A stretch of DNA of 64,000 nt from [Eubacterium] infirmum. GTDB taxonomy: Bacteria > Bacillota > Clostridia > Peptostreptococcales > Anaerovoracaceae. Each line of letters opens with the position of its first letter. The stretch's first letter is position 1. The notes beneath the pieces were generated by a model. It saw only the letters and a list, made by a program, of their open reading frames with translations. It was not told where the DNA came from and ran no database searches. The position numbers were made by a program, and so were the translations under genes. Shown here one piece after another: positions 1-7,828 of the stretch. The stretch spans positions 806,001-870,000 of the forward strand of contig UGGN01000001.1 in NCBI GenBank assembly GCA_900450455.1, given 5' to 3'.

Positions 1-2
1 AT

Positions 3-104
3 GCACAGTTTGAAATAGCAGATACCAGAGGACTTGATGAGATTTACGAGAGCCTCAAAAAGCGCGGTATTCAGCCGGTGATGAACGACTATGTCTATGT
101 TTAA
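3..104 (+). CDS. C-terminal end of a ThiH-like protein (partial)
   Basis: Only the last 33 codons are inside the window; the reading frame is open from the left edge to a TAA stop. The tail reads QFEIADTRGLDEIYESLKKR and ends in NDYVYV. A C-terminus of the form 'FEI.D.R..DE....L...G..PV..D' is what I recall for the 2-iminoacetate synthase ThiH, which makes the glycine-derived part of the thiazole ring of thiamine. The next gene is ThiE-like and overlaps this one by 14 bp, which agrees with a thiamine operon running in from the left. With so little sequence the family call is tentative. Confidence 0.4.
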   Translation, partial: AQFEIADTRGLDEIYESLKKRGIQPVMNDYVYV

Positions 105-645
105 AAGAATTGCGGTTACAAACCGAAGCCTATGCAGTGCAGGGCTGGAAGAACAGGTTGAAAAGATATGCAAAGAAAGACTTTGTGAAGCCTTGATACT
201 CAGAGAAAAGGATCTCAGTGAGCAGGACTACCTAGGTCTAGCAATGACTATCAAAGCTGTTTGCAACGAATACGGCGTGGATTTCATTTGCAACAATATG
301 CCGAGCGTAGCAGAAAAACTCGGATGTAAGATGCAGCTTTCATATCAAAGTTTTCTTGAGCAAAATTGGGAGAGAGACACGTATGTTTGGGTTTCGGTTC
401 ATACCGTAGAAGAAGCAGTAAATGCTGAGAAGCTGGGAGCAAATGCTCTTATAGCAGGACATATATTTATGACTGATTGCAAGAAAGGGCTGGCGCCTCG
501 CGGCCTGGATTTTCTAAAGGATATATGCAGGGCTGTTTCTATTCCTGTCTTTGCAATAGGTGGGATAGATGACAGCAATTCCGAAGCTGTAAAGCTTGCA
601 GGTGCTCAGGGTGAGTGCCGAATGTCGTGGTATATGAGGTACTAG
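91..645 (+). CDS. ThiE/TenI-like thiamine phosphate synthase family protein
   Basis: The 184-residue protein has the TIM-barrel pattern of the ThiE/TenI family. ThiE joins the thiazole phosphate and the pyrimidine pyrophosphate to give thiamine phosphate; TenI-type relatives aromatise the thiazole. Visible landmarks are the N-terminal 'ITNR.LC' equivalent (VTNRSLC near residue 10), ALILREKDL near residue 35, 'ALIAGHIFMTDCKKGLAPRG' near residue 117, and VFAIGGI near residue 154, where the phosphate-binding glycines lie. The usual C-terminal pattern 'GA.G...MSG.M' reads GAQGECRMSWYMRY here, so the conserved glycine is a tryptophan and two hydrophobic positions are Glu and Arg. The start at 91 overlaps the preceding gene; ATG 97 is an alternative. 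Confidence 0.7.
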   Translation: MSMFKRIAVTNRSLCSAGLEEQVEKICKERLCEALILREKDLSEQDYLGLAMTIKAVCNEYGVDFICNNMPSVAEKLGCKMQLSYQSFLEQNWERDTYVWVSVHTVEEAVNAEKLGANALIAGHIFMTDCKKGLAPRGLDFLKDICRAVSIPVFAIGGIDDSNSEAVKLAGAQGECRMSWYMRY

Positions 646-704
646 TTTTGATGTGTAAACTTTGATATACTAGATTAGATGAAAGTATATTAGGAGTATG
701 TATT

Positions 705-983
705 ATGATTAAAATAGTTTATGAGGAGCAGAACCTTAGAACTGCAGCCTACGACGGGGATAAGCTCGCGGGCCGCTGCACATATGTAGTGAGAGATGGA
801 CTTTGGGAGCTTGAGCACACAATCGTTGATCCGGCATATGGCGGTCAGGGTATTGCAGGAAAGCTTGTTCAGGAACTCGCTGCTCAAGCGAGAGAGCATG
901 GCGTTAAGATTGTACCGGTTTGCTCATATGCGCTTAAGACATTTGAGAAAAACACTGAATATGCGGATGTGTGGGCGAAGTAA
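705..983 (+). CDS. Small GNAT-like N-acetyltransferase (YjdJ type)
   Basis: This 92-residue protein matches the short Gcn5-related acetyltransferase family typified by YjdJ (GNAT_acetyltr_2-like). The acetyl-CoA-binding segment is visible as YGGQGIAGKLVQELAAQARE (residues about 45-64), preceded by the typical 'H..V.P..RG.GI' style VDPAYGGQG. The C-terminal CSYALKTFEK corresponds to the 'C.Y...y...h.ey' signature of the family. The substrate is unknown. It starts at an ATG after the purine-rich TTAGGAGTAT, and its TAA stop overlaps the ATG of rsmE (TAATG), so the two genes are translationally coupled. Confidence 0.8.
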   Translation: MIKIVYEEQNLRTAAYDGDKLAGRCTYVVRDGLWELEHTIVDPAYGGQGIAGKLVQELAAQAREHGVKIVPVCSYALKTFEKNTEYADVWAK

Positions 984-1702
984 TGCAGCAGTATTTTAGC
1001 GATGTGCCAATTGAGATAGGCGATGAGTATATCTTTGATAAAAGGCAAGCCCACCATGCAAAGAACGTTGTAAGACTTGAGAACGAAAGAGTTAGGATAG
1101 TTCACGATGGCATCGGATATTTTGCCACTTGCTATAGCAGTGGCAAGGATTTTGTTGCCAAAATAGAGGAAAAGGACGATAGGGTAAACGAGATTGGAAC
1201 AGATATTACCCTTGCTGTTGCACTAATTCGCAAGGAAAAGTTTGAGCTTGTACTACAGAAAGCAACTGAGCTTGGCGTAACCAAAATCATACCATATACA
1301 TCTTCCAGATGTGTTGTAAAATACAAGAGAGAGAAGGGCGATAAGGTTTTGAGCCGATATCAGGATATCCTGCTGGAGGCCAGTGAGCAGTGTAAGAGAA
1401 ATTTAGTACCGGAGATTGTGGAGCCTGTTAAACTTACAGATTTAAAGAATTATTGTTCTGAGAAGAACCTGCTTCCTTACGAGAATGCCTATGGAAAATC
1501 AAAGTTTATAGGTGAAGTATTGGATGAAAAGAAATCTGTGACCATTGCTATTGGACCTGAGGGAGGATTTAGCGATGAAGAAGTTGAGATTCTTAAGGAA
1601 TTTGGCTTTGAGACAGTGACTCTTGGTCCTAGAATACTTCGCGCAGAAACTGCATCTATGTATGCATGTAGCGTGGTTTGTGACATATTGGAAAGAAAAT
1701 AA
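983..1702 (+). CDS. rsmE: 16S rRNA (uracil-1498-N3)-methyltransferase RsmE
   Basis: A 239-residue SPOUT-class methyltransferase that methylates N3 of U1498 in 16S rRNA using S-adenosylmethionine. Signature segments are present: the start MQQYFSDVP, the central KATELGVTKIIPYTSSRCV (residues about 90-108), EASEQCKRNLVPEI, and the SAM-binding knot IAIGPEGGFSDEEVE followed by LGPRILRAETA near the C-terminus. The start at 983 is chosen over the in-frame ATG at 971 because it gives the usual family N-terminus and forms a TAATG junction with the upstream acetyltransferase. An insertion sequence now lies 70 bp beyond the stop, between the gene and what was probably its terminator. Confidence 0.95.
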   Translation: MQQYFSDVPIEIGDEYIFDKRQAHHAKNVVRLENERVRIVHDGIGYFATCYSSGKDFVAKIEEKDDRVNEIGTDITLAVALIRKEKFELVLQKATELGVTKIIPYTSSRCVVKYKREKGDKVLSRYQDILLEASEQCKRNLVPEIVEPVKLTDLKNYCSEKNLLPYENAYGKSKFIGEVLDEKKSVTIAIGPEGGFSDEEVEILKEFGFETVTLGPRILRAETASMYACSVVCDILERK

Positions 1703-1772
1703 TAGTCTGAAGCTGTCAAAATGGAGTTTCATGATGCTTCGGCATCTGCTAAGCATCAAAGCATTAAAAAGG

Positions 1773-1798
1773 GGGCTATAGGACAAAAAGTGTTGATG
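1773..1798 (+). repeat. Left terminal inverted repeat of the IS
   Basis: 26 bp, exactly complementary to 3091-3116. It is flanked on its outer side by the 8-bp target duplication TAAAAAGG at 1765-1772. Confidence 0.95.
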
Positions 1799-1799
1799 A

Positions 1800-1851
1800 A
1801 AATCGCCATGCGCATTGAGAATTCAATGTCTATGGCGATTTAATCTTTTTT
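1800..1851 (+). terminator. Hairpin and T-run inside the left end of the IS
   Basis: A 10-bp perfect stem (AAATCGCCAT at 1800-1809 with ATGGCGATTT at 1832-1841) encloses a second stem (CATTGA/TCAATG) and is followed by TAATCTTTTTT. It looks like an intrinsic terminator that would stop transcripts entering from rsmE before they reach the transposase. Confidence 0.6.
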
Positions 1852-1928
1852 GAAAGAAGATTAAGGGTGGACAAAAAGTGTTGATAAAAAGTTTCTAATC
1901 TATTCAAATTTCAACGTTAAAACGTGGT

Positions 1929-1966
1929 ATATCTTCCTTAGAATCAGAGTTCTTGGAGGAAGATAT
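1929..1966 (+). promoter_or_regulatory. Hairpin hiding the transposase ribosome-binding site
   Basis: ATATCTTCCT (1929-1938) is perfectly complementary to AGGAAGATAT (1957-1966). The 3' arm contains the GGAGGA Shine-Dalgarno core just before ATG 1968. In any transcript that includes both arms the ribosome-binding site is paired, a common way for insertion sequences to keep read-through transcripts untranslated. Confidence 0.65.
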
Positions 1967-1967
1967 C

Positions 1968-3089
1968 ATGAAGCAAGTAAATTGTCCCGTTTGTGGATCT
2001 AAATGTGTTAAAAACGGCAAACTAAAATCGGGAAAACAAAGATGGCTATGTAAGGCATGCAATATGGTATTTACGCCAAAGATAGATAATGATACTAAAC
2101 AGCTTCAGCATTTCTTGGCTTGGTTATTCAGTAAAGAAGTACAAAGTAATATGTCAGGTGGTGGAAGAACTTTTAGAAGAAAAACCTCCAAGTTTTGGGA
2201 TATATGGGTTATGGCACCAAAGATTGAAGAATCAAAAGATGTACTGTATTTAGATGGTATATATCTATCGCGTAAATCGTGTATTTTGATATGTTGTGAC
2301 AAAGAACATGTATTAGGTTGGTACGTATGCAGATATGAGCATTCAGGAGCTTGGGAGGCTCTAATGAGTCGTATAGCAGAACCTAAGGTGGTTGTATCCG
2401 ATGGTGGTAAAGGATTTAGAAAAGCACTTAAGAGAAAGTGGCCAAAGACAAAGCATCAAAGATGCGTATTTCACGTGTTTTCACAGGTTAAAAGATATAC
2501 AACAAGTAGACCAAATACTTTAGCCGGACTAGAGCTTTATGCACTGGCAAGGGATTTGTTTGATGTTAAAAGTATTGAAGACTCAAAGATATGGGTTGAT
2601 CGTTTCACAGGTTGGATTGTAAAACATAAACGTTTTTTAAGCGAAGTAACATATGATGAAAATGGGAAACCAAGACCTAAGCATGAAAGACTGATAAAGG
2701 CTGAAAAATCAATACTAAGATTACTTAATGATAATACTCTATTTACGTATCTTGATGAAAAATTAAGAGCTGAGTTTAAAATCCCGTCGACAAACAATCG
2801 AATTGAAGGTGGTGTAAATGCTTGTCTTAGGGAGATGCTGCATAACCATAGGGGGTTATCTGTTGAGAGAAGAATTAAAGCGGTTTTTTGGTGGTGCTAT
2901 ATGCACTCACCAAAACCGCTTTCTGCTTCTGAGATATTAAAAACAATGCCTACAAACAAGAGCATAGATGATATTTACAAGAAGATGACTGCCAAGAAAC
3001 AACTAGAAGATACTATTCCTATGTGGGGTGATGCAGTTGTATGGAGCGAGCTACATCATTCGAGCAATTATCCGGTTTACTGGGATTAA
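1968..3089 (+). CDS. IS1249-like transposase
   Basis: The 373-residue protein begins with a zinc-ribbon (CPVCGSKC at residues 5-12 and CKACN near 27), as in IS1249-type transposases of the IS256 group. A DDE/MULE-type catalytic core follows: VLYLDGIYL (first acidic residue, about 87-95), VVVSDGGKGFRKAL (second acidic residue, about 143-156), RCVFHVFSQVKR with the C/H motif typical of this group, and STNNRIEGGVNACLRE (about 266-281) with the third acidic residue. The start at ATG 1968 follows GGAGGA by 7 nt; a TTG 15 nt upstream lies before that site and is less likely. It is the only gene of the element and appears intact. Confidence 0.9.
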   Translation: MKQVNCPVCGSKCVKNGKLKSGKQRWLCKACNMVFTPKIDNDTKQLQHFLAWLFSKEVQSNMSGGGRTFRRKTSKFWDIWVMAPKIEESKDVLYLDGIYLSRKSCILICCDKEHVLGWYVCRYEHSGAWEALMSRIAEPKVVVSDGGKGFRKALKRKWPKTKHQRCVFHVFSQVKRYTTSRPNTLAGLELYALARDLFDVKSIEDSKIWVDRFTGWIVKHKRFLSEVTYDENGKPRPKHERLIKAEKSILRLLNDNTLFTYLDEKLRAEFKIPSTNNRIEGGVNACLREMLHNHRGLSVERRIKAVFWWCYMHSPKPLSASEILKTMPTNKSIDDIYKKMTAKKQLEDTIPMWGDAVVWSELHHSSNYPVYWD

Positions 3090-3090
3090 T

Positions 3091-3116
3091 CATCAACACT
3101 TTTTGTCCTATAGCCC
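3091..3116 (+). repeat. Right terminal inverted repeat of the IS
   Basis: 26 bp, exactly complementary to 1773-1798, followed by the second copy of the 8-bp target duplication TAAAAAGG (3117-3124). Confidence 0.95.
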
Positions 3117-3117
3117 T

Positions 3118-3168
3118 AAAAAGGCTGATTACCAAGGGAATCCTCGGTAGTCAGCCTTTTTCTTTTTT
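3118..3168. terminator. Bidirectional intrinsic terminator
   Basis: AAAAAGGCTGATTACC (3118-3133) pairs with GGTAGTCAGCCTTTTT (3146-3161) with one mismatch, and T-tracts follow on the plus strand (TTTTTCTTTTTT) and on the minus strand. It serves the minus-strand glucosaminidase gene and, before the IS landed, would have served rsmE. The 8-bp target duplication recreated the 5' A-tract, so the terminator is still whole. Confidence 0.85.
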
Positions 3169-5662
3169 ATTTAGGTTGTGGTACGGGAAGGCTTGGCATA
3201 TTTTGATATACCGGGATATCAAAGCTAAGCGCTGAAGAATATGCAGCAGCGTATCCTTCACCAAGCGTCTTTCCTGTGCTGTTTGCGCCCCAAACCGCCG
3301 TCATATATTGTCCGGTTGCGACAGCCGAAGCACCGTTCATAACGTTGAACTTCTGAAAGTATGCTGTGGTCTTGTTGTCCTGAATGTAATCCCTGGCGAA
3401 GAACTTGGTTCCTCCCATGATGGATTTTTCTCTCGTATTCCAACCTTGAGACTTTGCATAAATCAGACCGTTTTCAATTGCGCTTCTGCCGCTGTGTGCA
3501 TAGGCTCCGATATTGAAGTAGTTGTAGTAGCCCTCGTATCCCGGAACAGTTCCTGATATCGAATCCGAATTACCGGAAGTTCCGTGTTCGTTTATAATCT
3601 TGGATGCCAATATCAAAGGATTAACCCCATAGGTTCTGCCGGCTTGAAGTAGAAGCGATGCATATGAGGAATATCCGCCTTCAGGGAATGCCATTGAGAG
3701 GAAGGTCCCTTTAACAATAGCACCTATTCCGTCAAGAGTCTGAGTATTTCCGTCATAGCTGTTTGACAGGAATTGGAAGAAGGTATCATCAAAGGAGTTT
3801 CGCGGATCCATGTAATACTCGATTATCGCTCTTGATGCCGCAACATATCCACCGCTGTCATATATCTTGTGTGAGCCGTCCGGATTCAAAGCATTAGGGT
3901 CTGTCGACTTGTATGAAGCAGGGTGAGAAATGTGAACTGTGTTTACACCGGGTTTACTTTCCTTTGTTATGACGTAGTTCCAATCAAGCCCCGTCTGTGC
4001 AGCTTTGAATATCCAGGTAGGATGTTCCTTATGCATTTTTCTGAGGTAAGGCTTGTAGCTCTCAGGGAAACCCTGAGCGATCATATACTGTTCAAATTCG
4101 CTGTCGTTCATGATAGGTGGAGTCGTTCCTCCTGTGCCGGGATCTACTTCGGTTTCCGTTGTTGTTATATTGTATATAAGGTCTGAACGTATATATCCCT
4201 TCCCCTTGGCATGTGATATATAGCGCCATGTGTAGCCATCAGAACCGGGAGCGGAATTCAAAATGGTCACATATTCGTTATACGGAAGAGCAAACAGAGG
4301 TGAATAATCTGTTCCTGCTGTTGGACGAACATTTACTCCGACAGTAGATGCGACCTGACCTGTAGTTACGATATTTACTTCGTATGCTTCGCCGTCGCTC
4401 TTGGTTTTATAATTCTTACCACCATGGCTAAAGCTTCCGATAACTACCGCACCGTCGGGTCCCATGTAGTATTTTCGGGAGCCGAAGGAGATGAACTCGT
4501 TCTTGTAGAGCTCGCCCTCGGAATTTGAAAAATATCTCTTGCCGTTCTTTTCTATCCACTGTGCTACTCTTATGATTTCGCCGGTGTTTTCGTCCGCGTT
4601 GAAAATTCTGCCGTCACTTGTCGTAAATATCCCTGTTGCAAGCGAGCCGTCTTCATTGATGTAATACTTGGCTGAACCTAATGTAATAAACTGATTTTTG
4701 TATAGTTGTCCATCGGCATTTGCTACATATTTCTTGCCGTTTGACGCTGTGAAAATACCTGTTGCCACACTGCCGTCTTCGTTGATGTAATATCTATATG
4801 CGCCTGATGTTACGAATTGATTTATGTAGAGTGCACCGTTGCTGTCGGCAGCATACTTTTTGCCGTTATTTGCCGTAAATATTCCCTTGGCTACAGCACC
4901 GTCTGCACCGACGTAATATCTTACAGAACCGTAGGATATAAATTGATTTTTGTAGAGCTTTCCATCGTCGTTAGAGAAGTATTTGTTACCGTTCTTTTCT
5001 ATCAGCTGTGACTTTCTGTCGATTTCTCCTGTGCTTCCGGCGTTGTAATTCTCTCCGTCGTTTGCAGTAAAGACATCTGTGATAGCCGCTCCGTCAGGTC
5101 CCAGATAATATCTGTGAGGTCCAAAGGCTACAAACTGATTTTTGTAAATTTCGCCTGTCTCACTCGTCAGGTATCTCTTTCCGTTTGATTCTATCCACTT
5201 AGCCTTCTTAGCGACCTCGGCCGATCCGTCTGCTTTGTAAATATGTCCGTCATTGGCAACATAAAGACCTGTAGGCACCGAACCGTCCGCTCCAAGGTAT
5301 ATTCTATATGGACCATAGGAAACGAAGCGGTTTCTGCAGGCAATGCCTTCAGAATTTATAAAGTATCTTTTGCCGTTCCAACTTATCCAGCCCGCATTTT
5401 TTCTGAGGGTTCCGCTTGTAGGATCAAAATAGTATATATCACCGTCTATCTCATAGATTCCCTTTGCGTAATTACCGTTTTGATCGCGGTAGAAGGTATT
5501 ACCGTTTGTTTCAACCCAGGAACCGCTGTTATCGGATAACAGTTCCAATTTTTCCCCTGCGCTGTCGAGACTTTGTGATTCGCTTTCGTCGGCATATACA
5601 AATGATGCACCCAGCAAAAACATAAAGCTCAAAGCAAGAAGTATTCTTAATTTACGATTCAT
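3167..5662 (-). CDS. Secreted beta-N-acetylglucosaminidase with cell-wall-binding repeats
   Basis: An 831-residue autolysin-type surface protein. Residues 1-24 are a signal peptide (hydrophobic LLALSFMFLLGASFVYA). Residues about 48-425 hold glucan/choline-binding type repeats; six long units share the pattern 'KNQF(I/V)..G..(R/K)YY...DG...G.F', alternating with W-containing units such as WIEKNGKRYFSN. Residues about 430-505 resemble a bacterial SH3 domain (VGVNVRPTAGTDYSPL). Residues about 525-815 resemble the glucosaminidase domain of clostridial Acd-like enzymes, with PLILASKIINEHGTSG (near residue 690) carrying the probable catalytic Glu. It would cleave the glycan strands of peptidoglycan during growth or separation. 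A promoter on the minus strand lies at 5717-5745 and the shared terminator follows the stop. Confidence 0.88.
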   Translation of the reverse strand: MNRKLRILLALSFMFLLGASFVYADESESQSLDSAGEKLELLSDNSGSWVETNGNTFYRDQNGNYAKGIYEIDGDIYYFDPTSGTLRKNAGWISWNGKRYFINSEGIACRNRFVSYGPYRIYLGADGSVPTGLYVANDGHIYKADGSAEVAKKAKWIESNGKRYLTSETGEIYKNQFVAFGPHRYYLGPDGAAITDVFTANDGENYNAGSTGEIDRKSQLIEKNGNKYFSNDDGKLYKNQFISYGSVRYYVGADGAVAKGIFTANNGKKYAADSNGALYINQFVTSGAYRYYINEDGSVATGIFTASNGKKYVANADGQLYKNQFITLGSAKYYINEDGSLATGIFTTSDGRIFNADENTGEIIRVAQWIEKNGKRYFSNSEGELYKNEFISFGSRKYYMGPDGAVVIGSFSHGGKNYKTKSDGEAYEVNIVTTGQVASTVGVNVRPTAGTDYSPLFALPYNEYVTILNSAPGSDGYTWRYISHAKGKGYIRSDLIYNITTTETEVDPGTGGTTPPIMNDSEFEQYMIAQGFPESYKPYLRKMHKEHPTWIFKAAQTGLDWNYVITKESKPGVNTVHISHPASYKSTDPNALNPDGSHKIYDSGGYVAASRAIIEYYMDPRNSFDDTFFQFLSNSYDGNTQTLDGIGAIVKGTFLSMAFPEGGYSSYASLLLQAGRTYGVNPLILASKIINEHGTSGNSDSISGTVPGYEGYYNYFNIGAYAHSGRSAIENGLIYAKSQGWNTREKSIMGGTKFFARDYIQDNKTTAYFQKFNVMNGASAVATGQYMTAVWGANSTGKTLGEGYAAAYSSALSFDIPVYQNMPSLPVPQPK

Positions 5663-5716
5663 TATCTCCCTCCATGATCACAGTTTGTAACAGCTACAAT
5701 TAGTGATTTATCCTCA

Positions 5717-5745
5717 ACTATACCTTACTTCACATTTAATTGCAA
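5717..5745 (-). promoter_or_regulatory. Promoter of the glucosaminidase gene
   Basis: On the minus strand TTGCAA (5740-5745) and TATAGT (5717-5722) are separated by exactly 17 bp, about 55 bp before the start codon. Confidence 0.6.
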
Positions 5746-5821
5746 CTATGCAGGGGGCGACAATCGTAGAAAAAAATTAGCCTCAAATTTGTTGTACATT
5801 AGTTTCAAATTTGTTTTTTAC

Positions 5822-5850
5822 TTGAAAATGACTACACGGGTATGTATAAT
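5822..5850 (+). promoter_or_regulatory. Promoter of tRNA-Leu
   Basis: TTGAAA (5822-5827), a 17-bp spacer, and a perfect TATAAT (5845-5850). The predicted start is about 20 bp before the mature tRNA. Confidence 0.75.
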
Positions 5851-5876
5851 GGTATAGGTAATTAACAAATACATAT

Positions 5877-5961
5877 GCGGTCTTGGCGGAATTGGCAGAC
5901 GCGCACGGTTCAGGTCCGTGTGAGGAGACTCATGGGGGTTCAAATCCCTTAGACCGCACCA
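5877..5961 (+). tRNA. tRNA-Leu (anticodon CAG), CCA encoded
   Basis: An 85-nt class II tRNA. The acceptor stem GCGGTCT (5877-5883) pairs with AGACCGC (5951-5957), followed by discriminator A and an encoded CCA. The anticodon arm CACGG-TTCAGGT-CCGTG places CAG in the 7-nt loop, reading CUG leucine codons. A long variable arm (GTGAGGAGACTCAT region) and the T-arm GGGGGTTCAAATCCC are visible. It stands alone between two divergent surface-protein genes with its own promoter and terminator. Confidence 0.95.
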
Positions 5962-5972
5962 ATACATTAATC

Positions 5973-6019
5973 AAAGCGTTGGATTCCTCGATTGATGAGC
6001 AATCCGCGCTTTTATTTTT
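5973..6019 (+). terminator. Terminator after tRNA-Leu
   Basis: AAAGCG..GGATT (5973-5985) pairs with AATCC.CGCTTT (6001-6012), followed by TTATTTTT. Confidence 0.75.
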
Positions 6020-6041
6020 ACCGAAAAGGAGGTAGCGACTG

Positions 6042-7679
6042 ATGAAGATGATGATAAAGAAGCAGAGCTTGGTAAGTGTAGTTGCAGTCATGATTCTCAT
6101 GCTTGGAATATTTTATCCAATGTGTGAGTTTTCATATGCTGAAGAGCGGGGCGAATACCCGATTACGGTGGAAAACGGCGTGGCTATGGAAAGTTATGAC
6201 GGGACTAAGATAACAAAAGCAAAAGAGGGAAGCAAAGTTTATCTCTTGGCGAATGATGCTCCGGAGGGAATGATATTCGATAGATGGGAGGTCTTAGCAG
6301 GAGATGTCAAAATCTATTTGACAAGCCCTTACAACGATAAGGCGTATTACGACTTCACTATGCCGGGAGACGCTGTTCACGTAAGAGCTAAGTACAGAGC
6401 GATAAAGAGCGAGAAGGTCGATGTCAGCATCAATCTCGATGAATCCGGCTCGTCAAATCAGCCGACTTTGAACGTGCCTTATGAGGACTTGAGAACCTAT
6501 GTCATAGATATTCTCAGAAATGCGGGCAAGCTAAAGTTCGCCGGTGGAAGTGCAGGCTCGGGAGAGATAGGTTATCAGGAAGCGTATACGACGGCAAGCG
6601 GAATAGAGATTTCATGCTTGGATTACAGATATAAGAGACTGGTCAGCTTTGTTCAATCCGGGAAAACCTGTACGAGCACATCCGATGATATTCACTATAC
6701 TTTGACGGAAGAGGACTATGCGCGTTTCAAGGCGGAAGGCAAGCTCAAATACTTGGAAATACGTTCAGTCTCTATAGTGTTCGGAAAGGCGCCGCAGAGC
6801 AGGCGTATTGCAGGAAATGACCGCTATGAGACATCTCTAAAGGTTGCAGATGAGCTGAAGGCGACAATGAATGTAGATAAGTTCGATGCAGCGGTAGTGG
6901 CTTACGGTGACAACTATGCGGATGCGCTATCCGGTGCATATCTTGCGAAGGTCAACAATGCACCGCTTCTTCTAATCAACGAGCATAATATGCAGGGTGC
7001 GATAGATTACATCAACAATAATCTCAGACCCGGAAAATCGAGCAAGGTTTACCTGCTTGGCGGAACTAAAGTAATGCCTGAGCTTATGAAAACGAAGCTG
7101 GAAAACAACTTCACGGTAAAGAGAATATCTGGAGAAGATCGCTTTGAGACTAATATGGCAATCCTAAAAGAAGCAGGGGTAAGCAATGAGGAGATGGTAG
7201 TGTGCTCGGCTTACGGCTTTGCGGACAGCCTTGCCGCATCGGCAACGGGGAGACCGATACTTCTTGTAGGTGATGCTTTGACCGATGAACAGAAGGCATA
7301 TCTTAAGAGTATAAATACAAGAAAGTACACCATTACAGGAGGCTATAAATCCGTAAATGTTACAGCTGAAGGATGGCTGAGGAGCTTAGGAAATGTAAGC
7401 AGAGTGTTCGGAAACGACCGCTATGAAACCTCGGTTGCAATAGCAAAGCACTTCTTCAACAATCCTAAGAGCGTGGTTGTCGGAAATGGTGACAACTTCC
7501 CTGACGGTCTATGCGGAGGGGTACTCGCAGAGAGGCGCGGAGCACCGCTTCTATTGATAAACGAAGTGAATATAGATTACGCAAAACAATATGTCAGGGC
7601 TAACTCCATAAAGGATCAAATTGTGCTCGGGGGCAAGAGATTAATGCCCGACGAAGTTGTAAATGCGATAATCGGATAG
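6042..7679 (+). CDS. CWB2 cell-wall-anchored surface protein
   Basis: A 545-residue secreted protein. The signal peptide covers about residues 1-32 (hydrophobic VVAVMILMLGIFYPM, then SYAEE). Residues about 35-120 look like an InlB-type beta repeat (KVYLLANDAPEGMIFDRWEV, then MPGDAVHVRAKY). The C-terminal half has three tandem cell-wall-binding-2 (CWB2) repeats starting at RIAGNDRYETS (about 256), RISGEDRFETN (about 360) and RVFGNDRYETS (about 451), each with the family pattern 'DN(Y/F).D(A/G)L' and 'PLLLI'. Three CWB2 repeats are the known non-covalent cell-wall anchor of clostridial surface proteins. The segment at about 130-250 is unrecognised and may be the functional head. AAAAGGAGGT lies directly before the start; an intrinsic terminator follows the stop. 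Confidence 0.9.
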   Translation: MKMMIKKQSLVSVVAVMILMLGIFYPMCEFSYAEERGEYPITVENGVAMESYDGTKITKAKEGSKVYLLANDAPEGMIFDRWEVLAGDVKIYLTSPYNDKAYYDFTMPGDAVHVRAKYRAIKSEKVDVSINLDESGSSNQPTLNVPYEDLRTYVIDILRNAGKLKFAGGSAGSGEIGYQEAYTTASGIEISCLDYRYKRLVSFVQSGKTCTSTSDDIHYTLTEEDYARFKAEGKLKYLEIRSVSIVFGKAPQSRRIAGNDRYETSLKVADELKATMNVDKFDAAVVAYGDNYADALSGAYLAKVNNAPLLLINEHNMQGAIDYINNNLRPGKSSKVYLLGGTKVMPELMKTKLENNFTVKRISGEDRFETNMAILKEAGVSNEEMVVCSAYGFADSLAASATGRPILLVGDALTDEQKAYLKSINTRKYTITGGYKSVNVTAEGWLRSLGNVSRVFGNDRYETSVAIAKHFFNNPKSVVVGNGDNFPDGLCGGVLAERRGAPLLLINEVNIDYAKQYVRANSIKDQIVLGGKRLMPDEVVNAIIG

Positions 7680-7711
7680 CAAGGCGTTTGGACACATATC
7701 TATCTCAAAAC

Positions 7712-7756
7712 AAGAACGGTGAGATGAGTAAGGGAATCATTTCGCCGTTCTTTGTT
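7712..7756 (+). terminator. Terminator after the CWB2 gene
   Basis: AAGAACGG (7712-7719) pairs with CCGTTCTT (7745-7752), followed by TTTGTTGT. It may also limit transcription arriving from the opposite side. Confidence 0.65.
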
Positions 7757-7828
7757 GTAATAAGAAAAGCCTGCGTTTGACGCGCATAGCTATTAGATAT
7801 ATGTGATTTCAGTTAATCAAAGATTAAA

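Larger units (their letters stand above)
1773..3116 (+). mobile_element. Complete IS1249-like (IS256 group) insertion sequence
   Basis: A 1344-bp element with perfect 26-bp terminal inverted repeats (1773-1798 and 3091-3116, beginning GGGCTATAGGACAAAAAG) and an 8-bp direct target duplication TAAAAAGG (1765-1772 and 3117-3124). It carries one transposase gene. The intact repeats and the identical target duplication show that the insertion is recent or still active. The target was the A-tract and stem base of the terminator shared by rsmE and the converging glucosaminidase gene. A partial second copy of the end motif, GGACAAAAAGTGTTGAT, lies inside the left end near 1869. Confidence 0.95.

Noticed and set aside
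5243-5539. Plus-strand open frame inside the glucosaminidase gene
   Set aside because: It has no ribosome-binding site and overlaps a repeat-rich gene on the other strand, where the translated repeats are clearly real.
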